Shown one piece after another: positions 24,731 through 32,185 of a stretch of 64,000 bases of DNA. Made by a program: the position numbers and the translations under genes. The notes beneath the pieces are model-generated. The model did not search any database, was not told the origin of the DNA, and saw only the letters and a list, made by a program, of their open reading frames with translations. Each line of letters opens with the position of its first letter. Position 1 is the stretch's first letter. Source of the stretch: Streptomyces sp. XM4193 (GTDB taxonomy: Bacteria > Actinomycetota > Actinomycetes > Streptomycetales > Streptomycetaceae); assembly GCF_023072595.1 (NCBI RefSeq), contig NZ_JALLGK010000007.1, forward strand, positions 186,001-250,000. Direction: 5' to 3'.

Positions 24731-26761
24731 GTGGAACCGACCGTCGACAACATCAACAGTGAGGCCGCGAGACTCGGCAAGCGCCTGGCCTCACTCGACG
24801 ACGCCATCCGGGCCATGGCCGAAACCCGCGACTTCGGCAAGCACACGAAGCTGCGGCGGGTCCTGGAAGCCCTGCGGCGGGTACTCCTGCTGCAGGGCGG
24901 CGCCGCCGCAGTCCAGGAGAGGGCGCAGGCCCTCGAGGAGGCCGGGCTCTTCCTGGAGACCGACTGGGCCTCCCCGGAGATCCTCATACCTTCCCTGGTC
25001 GGACCGAGTCTGCACAGCGGGGACGCGGACACCGTCGTCATGGAGGCGGCCAGCGAGCTGCGCATGCTGGCCGTCGCCCGCGGCGACTTCGCACATCCGA
25101 CGCTCTCCGCGGAGGAGGCCCGTCTCTTCCTCTCCCAGGTGCTGGCGACCAACCTGGAGCTGCTCTTCGCTCCGATCAGCGAGGCCGAGCGGGCCCGGGA
25201 CGGCCGGACGGCGGAGCTCGTCCGGGACCTGTTCCGCCACCTCGCCGACGAGATCGGCTACGACAGCATCCTGGACAACCTGGTCGACGAGATCTGGCGG
25301 ATCCTGCGGCAGCGGCCGATCCAGGTCGAGGAAGTGCAGTCCCTGATCACCCGCATCGCGGTCTACCGCAACGACCCGGAGGTGGCTCTCGGCGTCTCCT
25401 CGGGGCAGGGCATCGACCGGCTCATCACCAGCCTCTTCGGGACCACCGAGGCGTGCCGGGAGGATCCCGGCTTCGACGTCTTCCACTCCCGGCTCGAAGC
25501 GATGGACGCCGGCGGCCTGCAGTACGAGGCGTCGGGGTTCGCCCGGGCGATGCACGACACCGGCCTGGTCTCGCCGTACCACGCCCAGCTGCTCCGGTTC
25601 CTTCTGCGCGAGAGCGACTACCTTCTCGGTGAGGCTCTCGGGCTGTCCGACACCGGCCGGAACTGCCTGCTGCGCTACAGCGAGCTGGTGCACCGGCTGA
25701 TCGAGGTCGCCGTGCACCCGCAGACGGCACAGAGCGTCTACGGGCTCGCACTGCTCCTGGACCGCGGCATTCTGCACGAGCCGCCGATCGTGCCCGCGCT
25801 CTGGCGCCAGCTGTCGCTCGAGCTCTCCCCCGTCGCCCAGGACCGGCTGACGGCGGCCTTCGGCGACGTGCCGGACCCGCGGGCGCGGCTGGTGGCGGGA
25901 GTGCTCTCCGTGCTGGGCCAGCCACTCGGTGTCGGCCAGGGCGACAACCCGACCTGCCAGTCGGCCCGCGCGCTGTCGATGTGGTCGTACAACGACCCGG
26001 ACTACCTGCTCCAGATGGTGGTCTGGGCGGCCCGCGACGACGAGGTCATCATGCACTTCGAGGGCCAACCCATCTCCTCGAAGGACAGCGCCTCCGGAGT
26101 CTCGAGCACGCTGCCGACGGATCTGGACCCGGTGTCGCTGCTGGTGGTACCGCATCTGGACCGGATATACGCCGAGATGGGACGCCGCTGCGCCGGCCGA
26201 CCCGGGGATCCGCACCGGTGGGTCAATCCCGAGTTCCACGGCTGGTGGGCGGGCCGCGGTTTCCACATCAACGTCGACGTCGAGACCGGGAACCTGGTCG
26301 AACTCGACGACTTCCTGCGGCAGTTCCACGCCAGCTACCACCCGTCGTACAACGGCGAGCAGCCGCTGATCCATCCGCAGCCGGCCGGCGTCGCCGTCAC
26401 CGACAGCGCGGCCCGCTACGTCGGCTGGCACGCGATCACGATTCTGCGGGCGGCACCCGACCCGCAGGACGTCATGCGGGTCTACTTCTTCAACCCGAAC
26501 AACGACAGCGGCCAGGACTGGGGCGACGGTGTCGTCGTCTCCACGGCGGGCAACGGCGAACGGTTCGGCGAGGCGTCGCTGCCGTTCGACCAGTTCGCCT
26601 CCCGGCTCTACATATTCCACGCCGACCCGCTGGAGCGCGGTGAGCCGGAGCGGGTGCCCGCCGAGGACATCACCGGGATCATCGGCTACATCGAGCGAAG
26701 CTGGGGCAACGACCGGCTGCCGGCCGGATCGCTGCAGGCCCTCGAAGGCCCGCGAGCCTGA
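24731..26761 (+). CDS. Large protein of unknown function with papain-like C-terminal domain
   Basis: A 676-residue soluble protein with no signal peptide. Residues 1-390 are helical and repeat-poor, with no domain I recognise. The C-terminal third looks like a papain-fold cysteine peptidase. Gln403 and Cys409 in GVGQGDNPTCQSARALSMW have the Gln-x5-Cys spacing of papain's oxyanion Gln19 and nucleophile Cys25. His567 in VGWHAITILR and Asn588 in VYFFNPNNDSG follow in the papain/C39 order. It could therefore be a peptidase, transglutaminase-like enzyme or amidase; this is inference from motifs. GTG at 24731 is the start, 41 bases after the ATP-grasp gene, suggesting co-transcription and linked function (peptide made by one, cut or transferred by the other). 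No homologue is known to me by name. Confidence 0.7.
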   Translation: MEPTVDNINSEAARLGKRLASLDDAIRAMAETRDFGKHTKLRRVLEALRRVLLLQGGAAAVQERAQALEEAGLFLETDWASPEILIPSLVGPSLHSGDADTVVMEAASELRMLAVARGDFAHPTLSAEEARLFLSQVLATNLELLFAPISEAERARDGRTAELVRDLFRHLADEIGYDSILDNLVDEIWRILRQRPIQVEEVQSLITRIAVYRNDPEVALGVSSGQGIDRLITSLFGTTEACREDPGFDVFHSRLEAMDAGGLQYEASGFARAMHDTGLVSPYHAQLLRFLLRESDYLLGEALGLSDTGRNCLLRYSELVHRLIEVAVHPQTAQSVYGLALLLDRGILHEPPIVPALWRQLSLELSPVAQDRLTAAFGDVPDPRARLVAGVLSVLGQPLGVGQGDNPTCQSARALSMWSYNDPDYLLQMVVWAARDDEVIMHFEGQPISSKDSASGVSSTLPTDLDPVSLLVVPHLDRIYAEMGRRCAGRPGDPHRWVNPEFHGWWAGRGFHINVDVETGNLVELDDFLRQFHASYHPSYNGEQPLIHPQPAGVAVTDSAARYVGWHAITILRAAPDPQDVMRVYFFNPNNDSGQDWGDGVVVSTAGNGERFGEASLPFDQFASRLYIFHADPLERGEPERVPAEDITGIIGYIERSWGNDRLPAGSLQALEGPRA

Positions 26762-26780
26762 GAGGCCGCGAGCTGCGCGG

Positions 26781-26831
26781 ACCCGGGAGGGCCGAGCAGA
26801 CCCGAGAGGGCCGAGCGGACCCGGGAGCCGG
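26781..26831. repeat. Tandem 19-bp repeat, about 2.6 copies
   Basis: Copies ACCCGGGAGGGCCGAGCAG (26781-26799) and ACCCGAGAGGGCCGAGCGG (26800-26818), then a partial third. It sits in the convergent gap just after the papain-like gene. Confidence 0.7.
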
Positions 26832-26851
26832 CCGCCGGCCGAGCGCACGGT

Positions 26852-26892
26852 GGCGGCCGTCCCCGCACCTCCCCGGTACGCGGACGGCCGCC
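26852..26892. terminator. Possible bidirectional hairpin between convergent genes
   Basis: Perfect 11-bp arms (26852-26862 and 26882-26892) with a long 19-base loop. It lies between the papain-like gene and the beta-propeller gene, both of which end here. Confidence 0.5.
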
Positions 26893-26906
26893 TCCGACGG
26901 CGTTGC

Positions 26907-27956
26907 TCAGCTGCCCCGGGCCACCGCGATGACCCCGTTCAACCGGTCGCCCGCCTCGTACACCATGTACGGCACGCCCCGGTCGGTGCCGAAACTCGGT
27001 GCGGCCACGCGTCCGTTGTCCGGTGCGCCGTCCATCGAGGCGTGGAAGACACCGAGGTGCTCGCGACGGGAGAAGTCGGCGCCGACCTCGGTGATCAGCA
27101 GGTTTCCTCCGCTGCCCTTGTCGGTGTGGTACACGACGTACGCGCTGCCGTTGCGGGTCAGCAGATGCGGACTGCTCAGGTCCCGCATCCCGACGTCCGA
27201 GTGGCGGACGAGTGGCTCCTGGGCGAAGGACCAGGACCGTCCGTCGGCGGACCAACCCCAGCCGATGTCACGGTGGTTCACCTGGGGCCTGCGCATGAAC
27301 AGCATGACGTAGCGTGCCCCTCGGTCCGGCAGGTCGTGCCGGAAGACCCGGGCGTAGGAGGTCTCCTGCGTTCCGCTCGGGAGCATCGATCTGTCGAGCA
27401 CCACCCGGTCGTAGGTGAAGTCGACGCCGTTCTTGGAGCGGGCGAGACGGGTGGTGTGGTTCTCGCCGTGGAAGTAGAGCCACAGCTCCCCCGCGTCCTC
27501 GTTCCACAGCACGTGCGGCGAGGAGACGTGGGAGACGTTGTAGTGCGGTGCCCAGTCCTTCGAGACGATCGGGTTGTCCGGGTACTCGGTGAACGGCCCC
27601 TCCAGGGAGTCCCCGTAGGCGAGGCAGATGCCACCGGGCGGGTCGTGCGGCGCGTAGTAGAGGTAGTAGCGGCCCAGCGGGTTGGACAGCCGGTCGTACA
27701 CGCCCCGGATGCACGGGAAGATGATCTCGCCGGTGGGCCGGTACTTCAGCTCCGAGGGGATCAGCAGCGTCTTGACGTAGCTGTAGTCGGGAAAACCGCC
27801 CGGTGCGGCGGCGGCCGTGGACGTCGTGGTGGCGCCGACCGTCGTACCGACCGCGAGGACGGTGCCGGTGGCGGCGGCCCCGCGCAGGAAGTTCCTGCGG
27901 TTGAGGCCGGACATGGAGGTGGACTGCTCGGTGTGGTGGTGCTGCGGCTCCTTCAA
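26907..27956 (-). CDS. Tat-exported five-bladed beta-propeller protein (GH43/GH130-like)
   Basis: A 349-residue secreted protein. A twin-arginine signal is clear (GLNRRNFLRG, Arg20-Arg21, then an Ala/Thr-rich hydrophobic stretch to about residue 52). The mature part has repeating strand motifs of five-bladed glycosidase propellers (YYLYYAPHDPPGGICLAYGDSL, SPHVLWNEDAGELWLYFHGE, YVMLFMRRPQ, YVVYHTDKG, PYMVYEAGD). Catalytic residues cannot be named, so hydrolase activity is uncertain. The TTG at 27956 is supported by GGAGAG upstream; ATG at 27914 would still keep the signal peptide but lacks a ribosome site. It follows the transporter gene on the same strand after 39 bases, so it may be the last member of the LacI-controlled operon, acting outside the cell on the substrate that the transporter imports. 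Confidence 0.72.
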   Translation of the reverse strand: MKEPQHHHTEQSTSMSGLNRRNFLRGAAATGTVLAVGTTVGATTTSTAAAAPGGFPDYSYVKTLLIPSELKYRPTGEIIFPCIRGVYDRLSNPLGRYYLYYAPHDPPGGICLAYGDSLEGPFTEYPDNPIVSKDWAPHYNVSHVSSPHVLWNEDAGELWLYFHGENHTTRLARSKNGVDFTYDRVVLDRSMLPSGTQETSYARVFRHDLPDRGARYVMLFMRRPQVNHRDIGWGWSADGRSWSFAQEPLVRHSDVGMRDLSSPHLLTRNGSAYVVYHTDKGSGGNLLITEVGADFSRREHLGVFHASMDGAPDNGRVAAPSFGTDRGVPYMVYEAGDRLNGVIAVARGS

Positions 27957-27995
27957 CTGTTCTCTCCGTTCGGGGAGTCGGGTCCTGCACGTGAC

Positions 27996-29276
27996 CTACA
28001 GATAGGTGGCTGCGGTGACGGCGAAGCCGCCCAGGGCGACCGTCCAGACGTACGGCAGGGTGCGCACCATCACCTGTTGCGGACTCACCCCCGCGTACTG
28101 GGCGCTCCACACCGTCTGGGTGCTGGTGGGGTCGGACACCCCGAAGACCTGGTTGTACGAGGCGGCGATGCCGAGCACCGCCATCGCGGGATAGATCTGG
28201 GCCGCGATCAGCACGCCCGCTATGCCCGCCCCGAGGCCGTAGATGTTGAGCGGGCCGCGGTAGAGGCAGAGCGGCACCAGCAGGGTGAAGACCAGCACGA
28301 ACACGATCGGGTTCTGCGGGCTGACCGCCTTCACCAGCGGTTCCAACGCCTGTACGGCGCCGGGCAGTTGGACCGCCGCGAGCAGCATCCCGATCGCGAT
28401 GAACAGGGCGATGGGCGGCGCGGCCACCTCGAAGCCCCCGTAGAGGGTGCGCAGCAGCCGCTTGTTCATGTCCCGGGGCCTGGTGGTGGTGACCAGTCCG
28501 TACAGCACTCCGGCGAGCAGCGAGGGGATGATCGCGAGTTCGAAGCCGAGCGCCAGCACCAGCGGGACGACCGGGGTGAGCAGCGCGTACCAGGGCGCGT
28601 CGCCGAGTCGCTCGCGGCGCGAACTCGGCTTGGTGGAGGCCGGTTTGAAGGCCCAGGCGTGTTCGACGCCGCGCCGCCGGGACTCGATCAGCACGTACCC
28701 GACCGCCGCGACCAGCGCGAACGGGAACAGCTTCACCATGAACGAGCGCACCTGCGGCACCGACAGATCGAGCGCGGAGGAGAAGAACTGCCAGATCGGC
28801 AGCTCGAAGGGCACACCGACGGCGATGCCCATCAGGATGGTGCCGGCCGCGGTGACCTTGGGGATGCCCACCGCGATCATCGCGGGGATACCGATGATGC
28901 CGGCCATCATCGCCGCCGGCGCCGAGCCCGTCACCGTGCCGATGAGCGCGGAGACGCCCAGCACACCGAGGGCCACCACGGTCGGCCGGTCGCCGCCGAA
29001 CTCGACGATCTTGCGGACGATGGTCGAGGCGACGCCCGTCTCGTCGAGCAGTTTGCCGAGCCAGGAGCCGAGCAGTACGGCGATCATCGTCGAGGCGAGC
29101 ATCGGCGCGCCCTCCTGGAGCACCGTGTCCAGCACGCTCTCCTCGCCGGAGAACGCGGCTCCGGCGGCCACCGCGATGGCGACGGCCATACCCACCAGGG
29201 CGAAGGCGGTGGGGAGTTTGCGGCTCAGCATCGCGGCCACTCCGACCGCCATGATGAGCAGGATGACAACGCCCAT
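27996..29276 (-). CDS. Ion-transporter-superfamily permease (GntP/CitMHS-like)
   Basis: A 426-residue membrane protein with about eleven hydrophobic segments arranged as two repeats. Each repeat has a re-entrant loop region: SALIGTVTGSAPAAMMAGIIGIP in the first, and AASYNQVFGVSDPTSTQTVW in the second. This is the layout of ion-transporter-superfamily proteins that import organic anions such as gluconate, citrate or other carboxylates. The middle loop is soluble and basic. The ATG at 29276 is four bases after the stop of the preceding gene, with GAGAGAAG upstream. In this operon with a hydantoinase/oxoprolinase and a flavin oxidoreductase, a cyclic amide or a carboxylate is the likely cargo; that is inference. 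Confidence 0.8.
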   Translation of the reverse strand: MGVVILLIMAVGVAAMLSRKLPTAFALVGMAVAIAVAAGAAFSGEESVLDTVLQEGAPMLASTMIAVLLGSWLGKLLDETGVASTIVRKIVEFGGDRPTVVALGVLGVSALIGTVTGSAPAAMMAGIIGIPAMIAVGIPKVTAAGTILMGIAVGVPFELPIWQFFSSALDLSVPQVRSFMVKLFPFALVAAVGYVLIESRRRGVEHAWAFKPASTKPSSRRERLGDAPWYALLTPVVPLVLALGFELAIIPSLLAGVLYGLVTTTRPRDMNKRLLRTLYGGFEVAAPPIALFIAIGMLLAAVQLPGAVQALEPLVKAVSPQNPIVFVLVFTLLVPLCLYRGPLNIYGLGAGIAGVLIAAQIYPAMAVLGIAASYNQVFGVSDPTSTQTVWSAQYAGVSPQQVMVRTLPYVWTVALGGFAVTAATYL

Positions 29277-29280
29277 GACG

Positions 29281-29877
29281 TCACTTCTCTCTGTGGGTGT
29301 CCTTCTGGGTGAAGACTTCGGCGAGCGCGGCGGTCAGCAGCAGCGGGCTGCGTCCCAGGCCGCAGACGGTGCGGGCGTACGCGTGCGCGGCGACCTCCTC
29401 GGCGCCCGCGACGTGGCCGTACCACCGCAGTCGGCCGCAGCGCAGCAGCACATGGCCCAACTCCCGCTTGAGGGCGAGCCGTTCGGGACCGTGGTGGAGC
29501 CGCTCGTGGACGGTCTCGTGGGCGAGTGCGGCCGCGCGAAGCGTGCCCGGTGGGTACCAGTGCCGCCAACCGCGCCGGTCGACCAGCTCCTCGGCGGCGT
29601 CCAGGGTGTCGGTGAACAGCTCGACGGTGGGTGTGGGGCGGGAGCGGTACTTCGCGAGCAGGCCCTGCCGGAGACCGTCGGTGCGTTCCACCACCGTGGA
29701 GGTGAACTCCACCCGCGGCAGCGCGGCCCCGAACCCGTCGGCGCGGCGGGCCCACTGACGCAGCAGCTGCGGGTCACGGCTCTCGTGCGTCGGGGTGCCG
29801 GCCAGCAGCCGTACCGCGAAGTCCAGATCGTCGGTGGCCTCCAGCGCGGGCCCGGCGGGCCGACCCGCGGGGCTCAC
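29281..29877 (-). CDS. Small zincin-like protein of unknown function (HEXXH motif)
   Basis: A 198-residue soluble protein coupled to the hydantoinase gene by a GTGA overlap (GTG at 29877). The C-terminal half contains HETVH at 120-124, an HEXXH zinc motif, in the context ALAHETVHERLHHG. About 37 residues later comes AEEVAAHAYARTVCGLG, which resembles the third-ligand Glu helix of ImmA/IrrE- and ArdC-type zincins (E-x-A-x-x-x-A pattern). It may therefore be a metallopeptidase-like accessory, or a metal-binding protein that keeps only the fold. The N-terminal 100 residues show no motif. Its fixed position between the hydantoinase and the transporter suggests it works in that pathway. I do not recognise a named family. 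Confidence 0.65.
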   Translation of the reverse strand: MSPAGRPAGPALEATDDLDFAVRLLAGTPTHESRDPQLLRQWARRADGFGAALPRVEFTSTVVERTDGLRQGLLAKYRSRPTPTVELFTDTLDAAEELVDRRGWRHWYPPGTLRAAALAHETVHERLHHGPERLALKRELGHVLLRCGRLRWYGHVAGAEEVAAHAYARTVCGLGRSPLLLTAALAEVFTQKDTHREK

Positions 29878-32012
29878 GACCGCACCTCCACGACCGCCAC
29901 CACCGGCTCCGCGCCGCCGCGCGAGCGCAACTCCCCACGTGCCAGGGCCAGTAGCGGTTCGGGTTCCAGTACGCCGGAGAGGTCCGCTATCCGGGAGCCG
30001 AGCAACAGTCGTACCGCCGGCGCCCGTACCCCGCCGTCGCCGTAGGAGGTCTTCTCCTTCACCAGTCGGGCCAGTACGCCCGGGGCGTCGGCGACCGTGG
30101 TGGACTCCACATGGGCGTCCGCCACATGCAGCCGCACCACTCCGTCGGCGTCCACGACCCGTACCGGACGGCGGGTGGCGCGCAGTCTGCGGCGCACCTC
30201 GGTCCCGTACACGGTGTGGGCGCCGGTGCCGGCGAGGACCTCGACGGCGGAGGAGTCGGCCTTGAGGCTGGCCGCGGCGTTCCGCAACCGCTCGCCGTCG
30301 TCCGCCCGGTGTGCCCGGTCCTGGGTGCGCAGCTCCGTGGCCCCGGTGGCGACCGCGCGGACCTTGCTCGTCTGCGGGTCCACGGTGACCTCGACCTCCA
30401 CTCCCTCGGCCGCCGCTCCCTGCGCCAGGACCGCGGCCTCCGCCTCGGCCCGTACCGCGAGGATCTGTTCCTGGCCGGCGCCCGGGATGATCCGTTCGAT
30501 CTGCTCGCGGACCAGTGCCAGGGCGACACCGATCGGGCTGATCACCTCGCTGTGCCTGGCGATGCGGCCCTCGAAGCCGGTGACGCGGGCCAGATGCGGG
30601 GTGACCGAGGCGGCGCCGCCTCCCCCGCCGACGAGCACGGCGGTGTCCTCGTCCAGCCGGTAGTCGTCGACCATCGCGTCGACGACCGTCCGCACCTGTT
30701 CGACCCCGGCGTCCAGCAGGCGCGTCGCGGCACCGCCGACGTCCGTGCCGAGCAGGGCGGCGAGCGGCGCGAGCGCGGCCCGGGCCACCTGCGGGTCGCA
30801 TCGGGCGAAGTCCCCCTCGGGGACCAGGCCGAGTGCGTTGGCGGCGCAGGTCATGGTGATCGCGAACCTGCCGCCGGCGGCGTCGAGCACGGCGTAGTCG
30901 GCGGGGTCGTCGGCCATCGGCCGGATGGTGCTGACCGTGGCGTCCCGCAGGTCCTCGACGGAGGCGAAGCAGGCGTACGGCAGTCCGGCGATATGGGCGC
31001 TGCGCGGTCCGACGCCGGTGACGGCCCGGTTGGCGCCGTCACCGACGCGCACCATGGAGCCGCCGCCGACGCCGACCGTACGGACGTCCAGCGCGTTGAG
31101 GTAGGACTTCTTGCCCAGCACCGTGGCGTGCTGGACGGCGACCTTGCCGCGGCGCACCACGCTGATGTCGGTGGACGTGCCGCCCGTCTCCAGGAACACC
31201 CCCTCGCTGATGCGTTCCTGCATGAGCGCGCCCGCCACCCCGGCCGCCGGGCCGGACAGAATCGTCAGCAGCGGGCGGCGGCGCATCTCGTCCAGCGACA
31301 TCACGCCACCGTCGCAGCGCATCACCATCAGCGGGGCACTCACCCCGGCCCTGGTGATGGAGGCGTCCACCAGATCGGCGGTCGCGAGCATCCGGGGCAG
31401 GATCGCCGCGTTGACGACGGCGGTACGGGTGCGCTTGTGCAGTCCGTAGAGCGAGGTGATCTCGTGCCCGGCGGTCATCGGCAGACCGTGCCCGCGCGCC
31501 GCCTCCAGCACGGCCTCCTCGCCCTCGGGCCGGTCCACGCTGAACGGTTCGCTGGCCACCAGGACTTCGGCGCCCTGGCGCACCAGCGCGTCCGCCGCCT
31601 GTTCGACCGCCTCCCGGTCGCGGTGGTCGGGAACGTGGGCGTAGACCAGCGGCAGCCGTTTGCCCGGGGTGAGTTCGAGCTTGCCGAGGGCGGCGAGCCG
31701 GCGGGTGAGGATCGCACCGGGCCCGGTGCCGATCCCGATCAGACCGGTGGTGGCGACATCCCCCTCCAGCAGCGCGTTGGTCGCCTGGGTCGTTCCGTGG
31801 GCGAGGAAGGCGACATCCTGCGGATCGCAGTCGATCTCCTTCAGCAGCCTGCCGAGTGCTTCCACGATGCCGTGTGCGACACCGTCCTTGTGGTGGTGGC
31901 TGGTGGGGACCTTCACCTGGCCCAGCAGTTCGAGCGTCGCGGCGTCGACGGCCACGGCGTCGGTGAAGGTCCCGCCCACGTCGATGCCGACGCGGACGCG
32001 AGGGGTGGTCAT
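29874..32012 (-). CDS. Hydantoinase/oxoprolinase family ATP-dependent amidohydrolase (HyuA-type)
   Basis: A 712-residue cytosolic enzyme of the ASKHA-fold HyuA/5-oxoprolinase alpha family, which uses ATP to open cyclic amides such as hydantoins or 5-oxoproline. The phosphate loop IDVGGTFTDAV (10-20) and the second motif ETGGTSTDISVV are intact. HGTTQATNALLEGD is the conserved substrate-side segment, and a glycine-rich VGGGGGAASV loop lies in the C-terminal third. No separate HyuB partner is in the window, and the length is normal for a HyuA-only chain. ATG at 32012 has a perfect AAGGAGGT site seven bases upstream. A repeat-filled gap of 173 bases precedes it; the zincin-like gene overlaps its stop. 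Confidence 0.92.
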   Translation of the reverse strand: MTTPRVRVGIDVGGTFTDAVAVDAATLELLGQVKVPTSHHHKDGVAHGIVEALGRLLKEIDCDPQDVAFLAHGTTQATNALLEGDVATTGLIGIGTGPGAILTRRLAALGKLELTPGKRLPLVYAHVPDHRDREAVEQAADALVRQGAEVLVASEPFSVDRPEGEEAVLEAARGHGLPMTAGHEITSLYGLHKRTRTAVVNAAILPRMLATADLVDASITRAGVSAPLMVMRCDGGVMSLDEMRRRPLLTILSGPAAGVAGALMQERISEGVFLETGGTSTDISVVRRGKVAVQHATVLGKKSYLNALDVRTVGVGGGSMVRVGDGANRAVTGVGPRSAHIAGLPYACFASVEDLRDATVSTIRPMADDPADYAVLDAAGGRFAITMTCAANALGLVPEGDFARCDPQVARAALAPLAALLGTDVGGAATRLLDAGVEQVRTVVDAMVDDYRLDEDTAVLVGGGGGAASVTPHLARVTGFEGRIARHSEVISPIGVALALVREQIERIIPGAGQEQILAVRAEAEAAVLAQGAAAEGVEVEVTVDPQTSKVRAVATGATELRTQDRAHRADDGERLRNAAASLKADSSAVEVLAGTGAHTVYGTEVRRRLRATRRPVRVVDADGVVRLHVADAHVESTTVADAPGVLARLVKEKTSYGDGGVRAPAVRLLLGSRIADLSGVLEPEPLLALARGELRSRGGAEPVVAVVEVRS

Positions 32013-32061
32013 ACGGTGCACCTCCTTGTGCGGTGGAGCGCGAGCGGGGCGGAGCGCGAGG

Positions 32062-32124
32062 GTGGGGCGCGTACGGGTGGGGGCGCGTACGGGTGGGGCA
32101 CGTACCGGTGGGGCACGTACGGGG
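32062..32124. repeat. Four imperfect tandem 15-16 bp repeats in the operon spacer
   Basis: Units of the form GGGGCGCGTACGGGTG and variants (CACGTACCGGTGGGG) recur in the 173-base gap between the FAD oxidoreductase and hydantoinase genes, followed by degenerate GCGCGTGCGGGTGG copies to about 32162. No gene or promoter is evident. Confidence 0.75.
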
Positions 32125-32185
32125 CAGGTGCGCGGGGCGCGTGCGGGTGGCGCGCGTGCGGGACGCGGTCTGCCGCCGCGGGATG

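Noticed and set aside
23448..26761. A RiPP (lanthipeptide or lasso peptide) cluster around the ATP-grasp gene
   Set aside because: No precursor peptide gene, cyclodehydratase, lyase or exporter could be found within several kilobases; only the two-gene pairing is supported.
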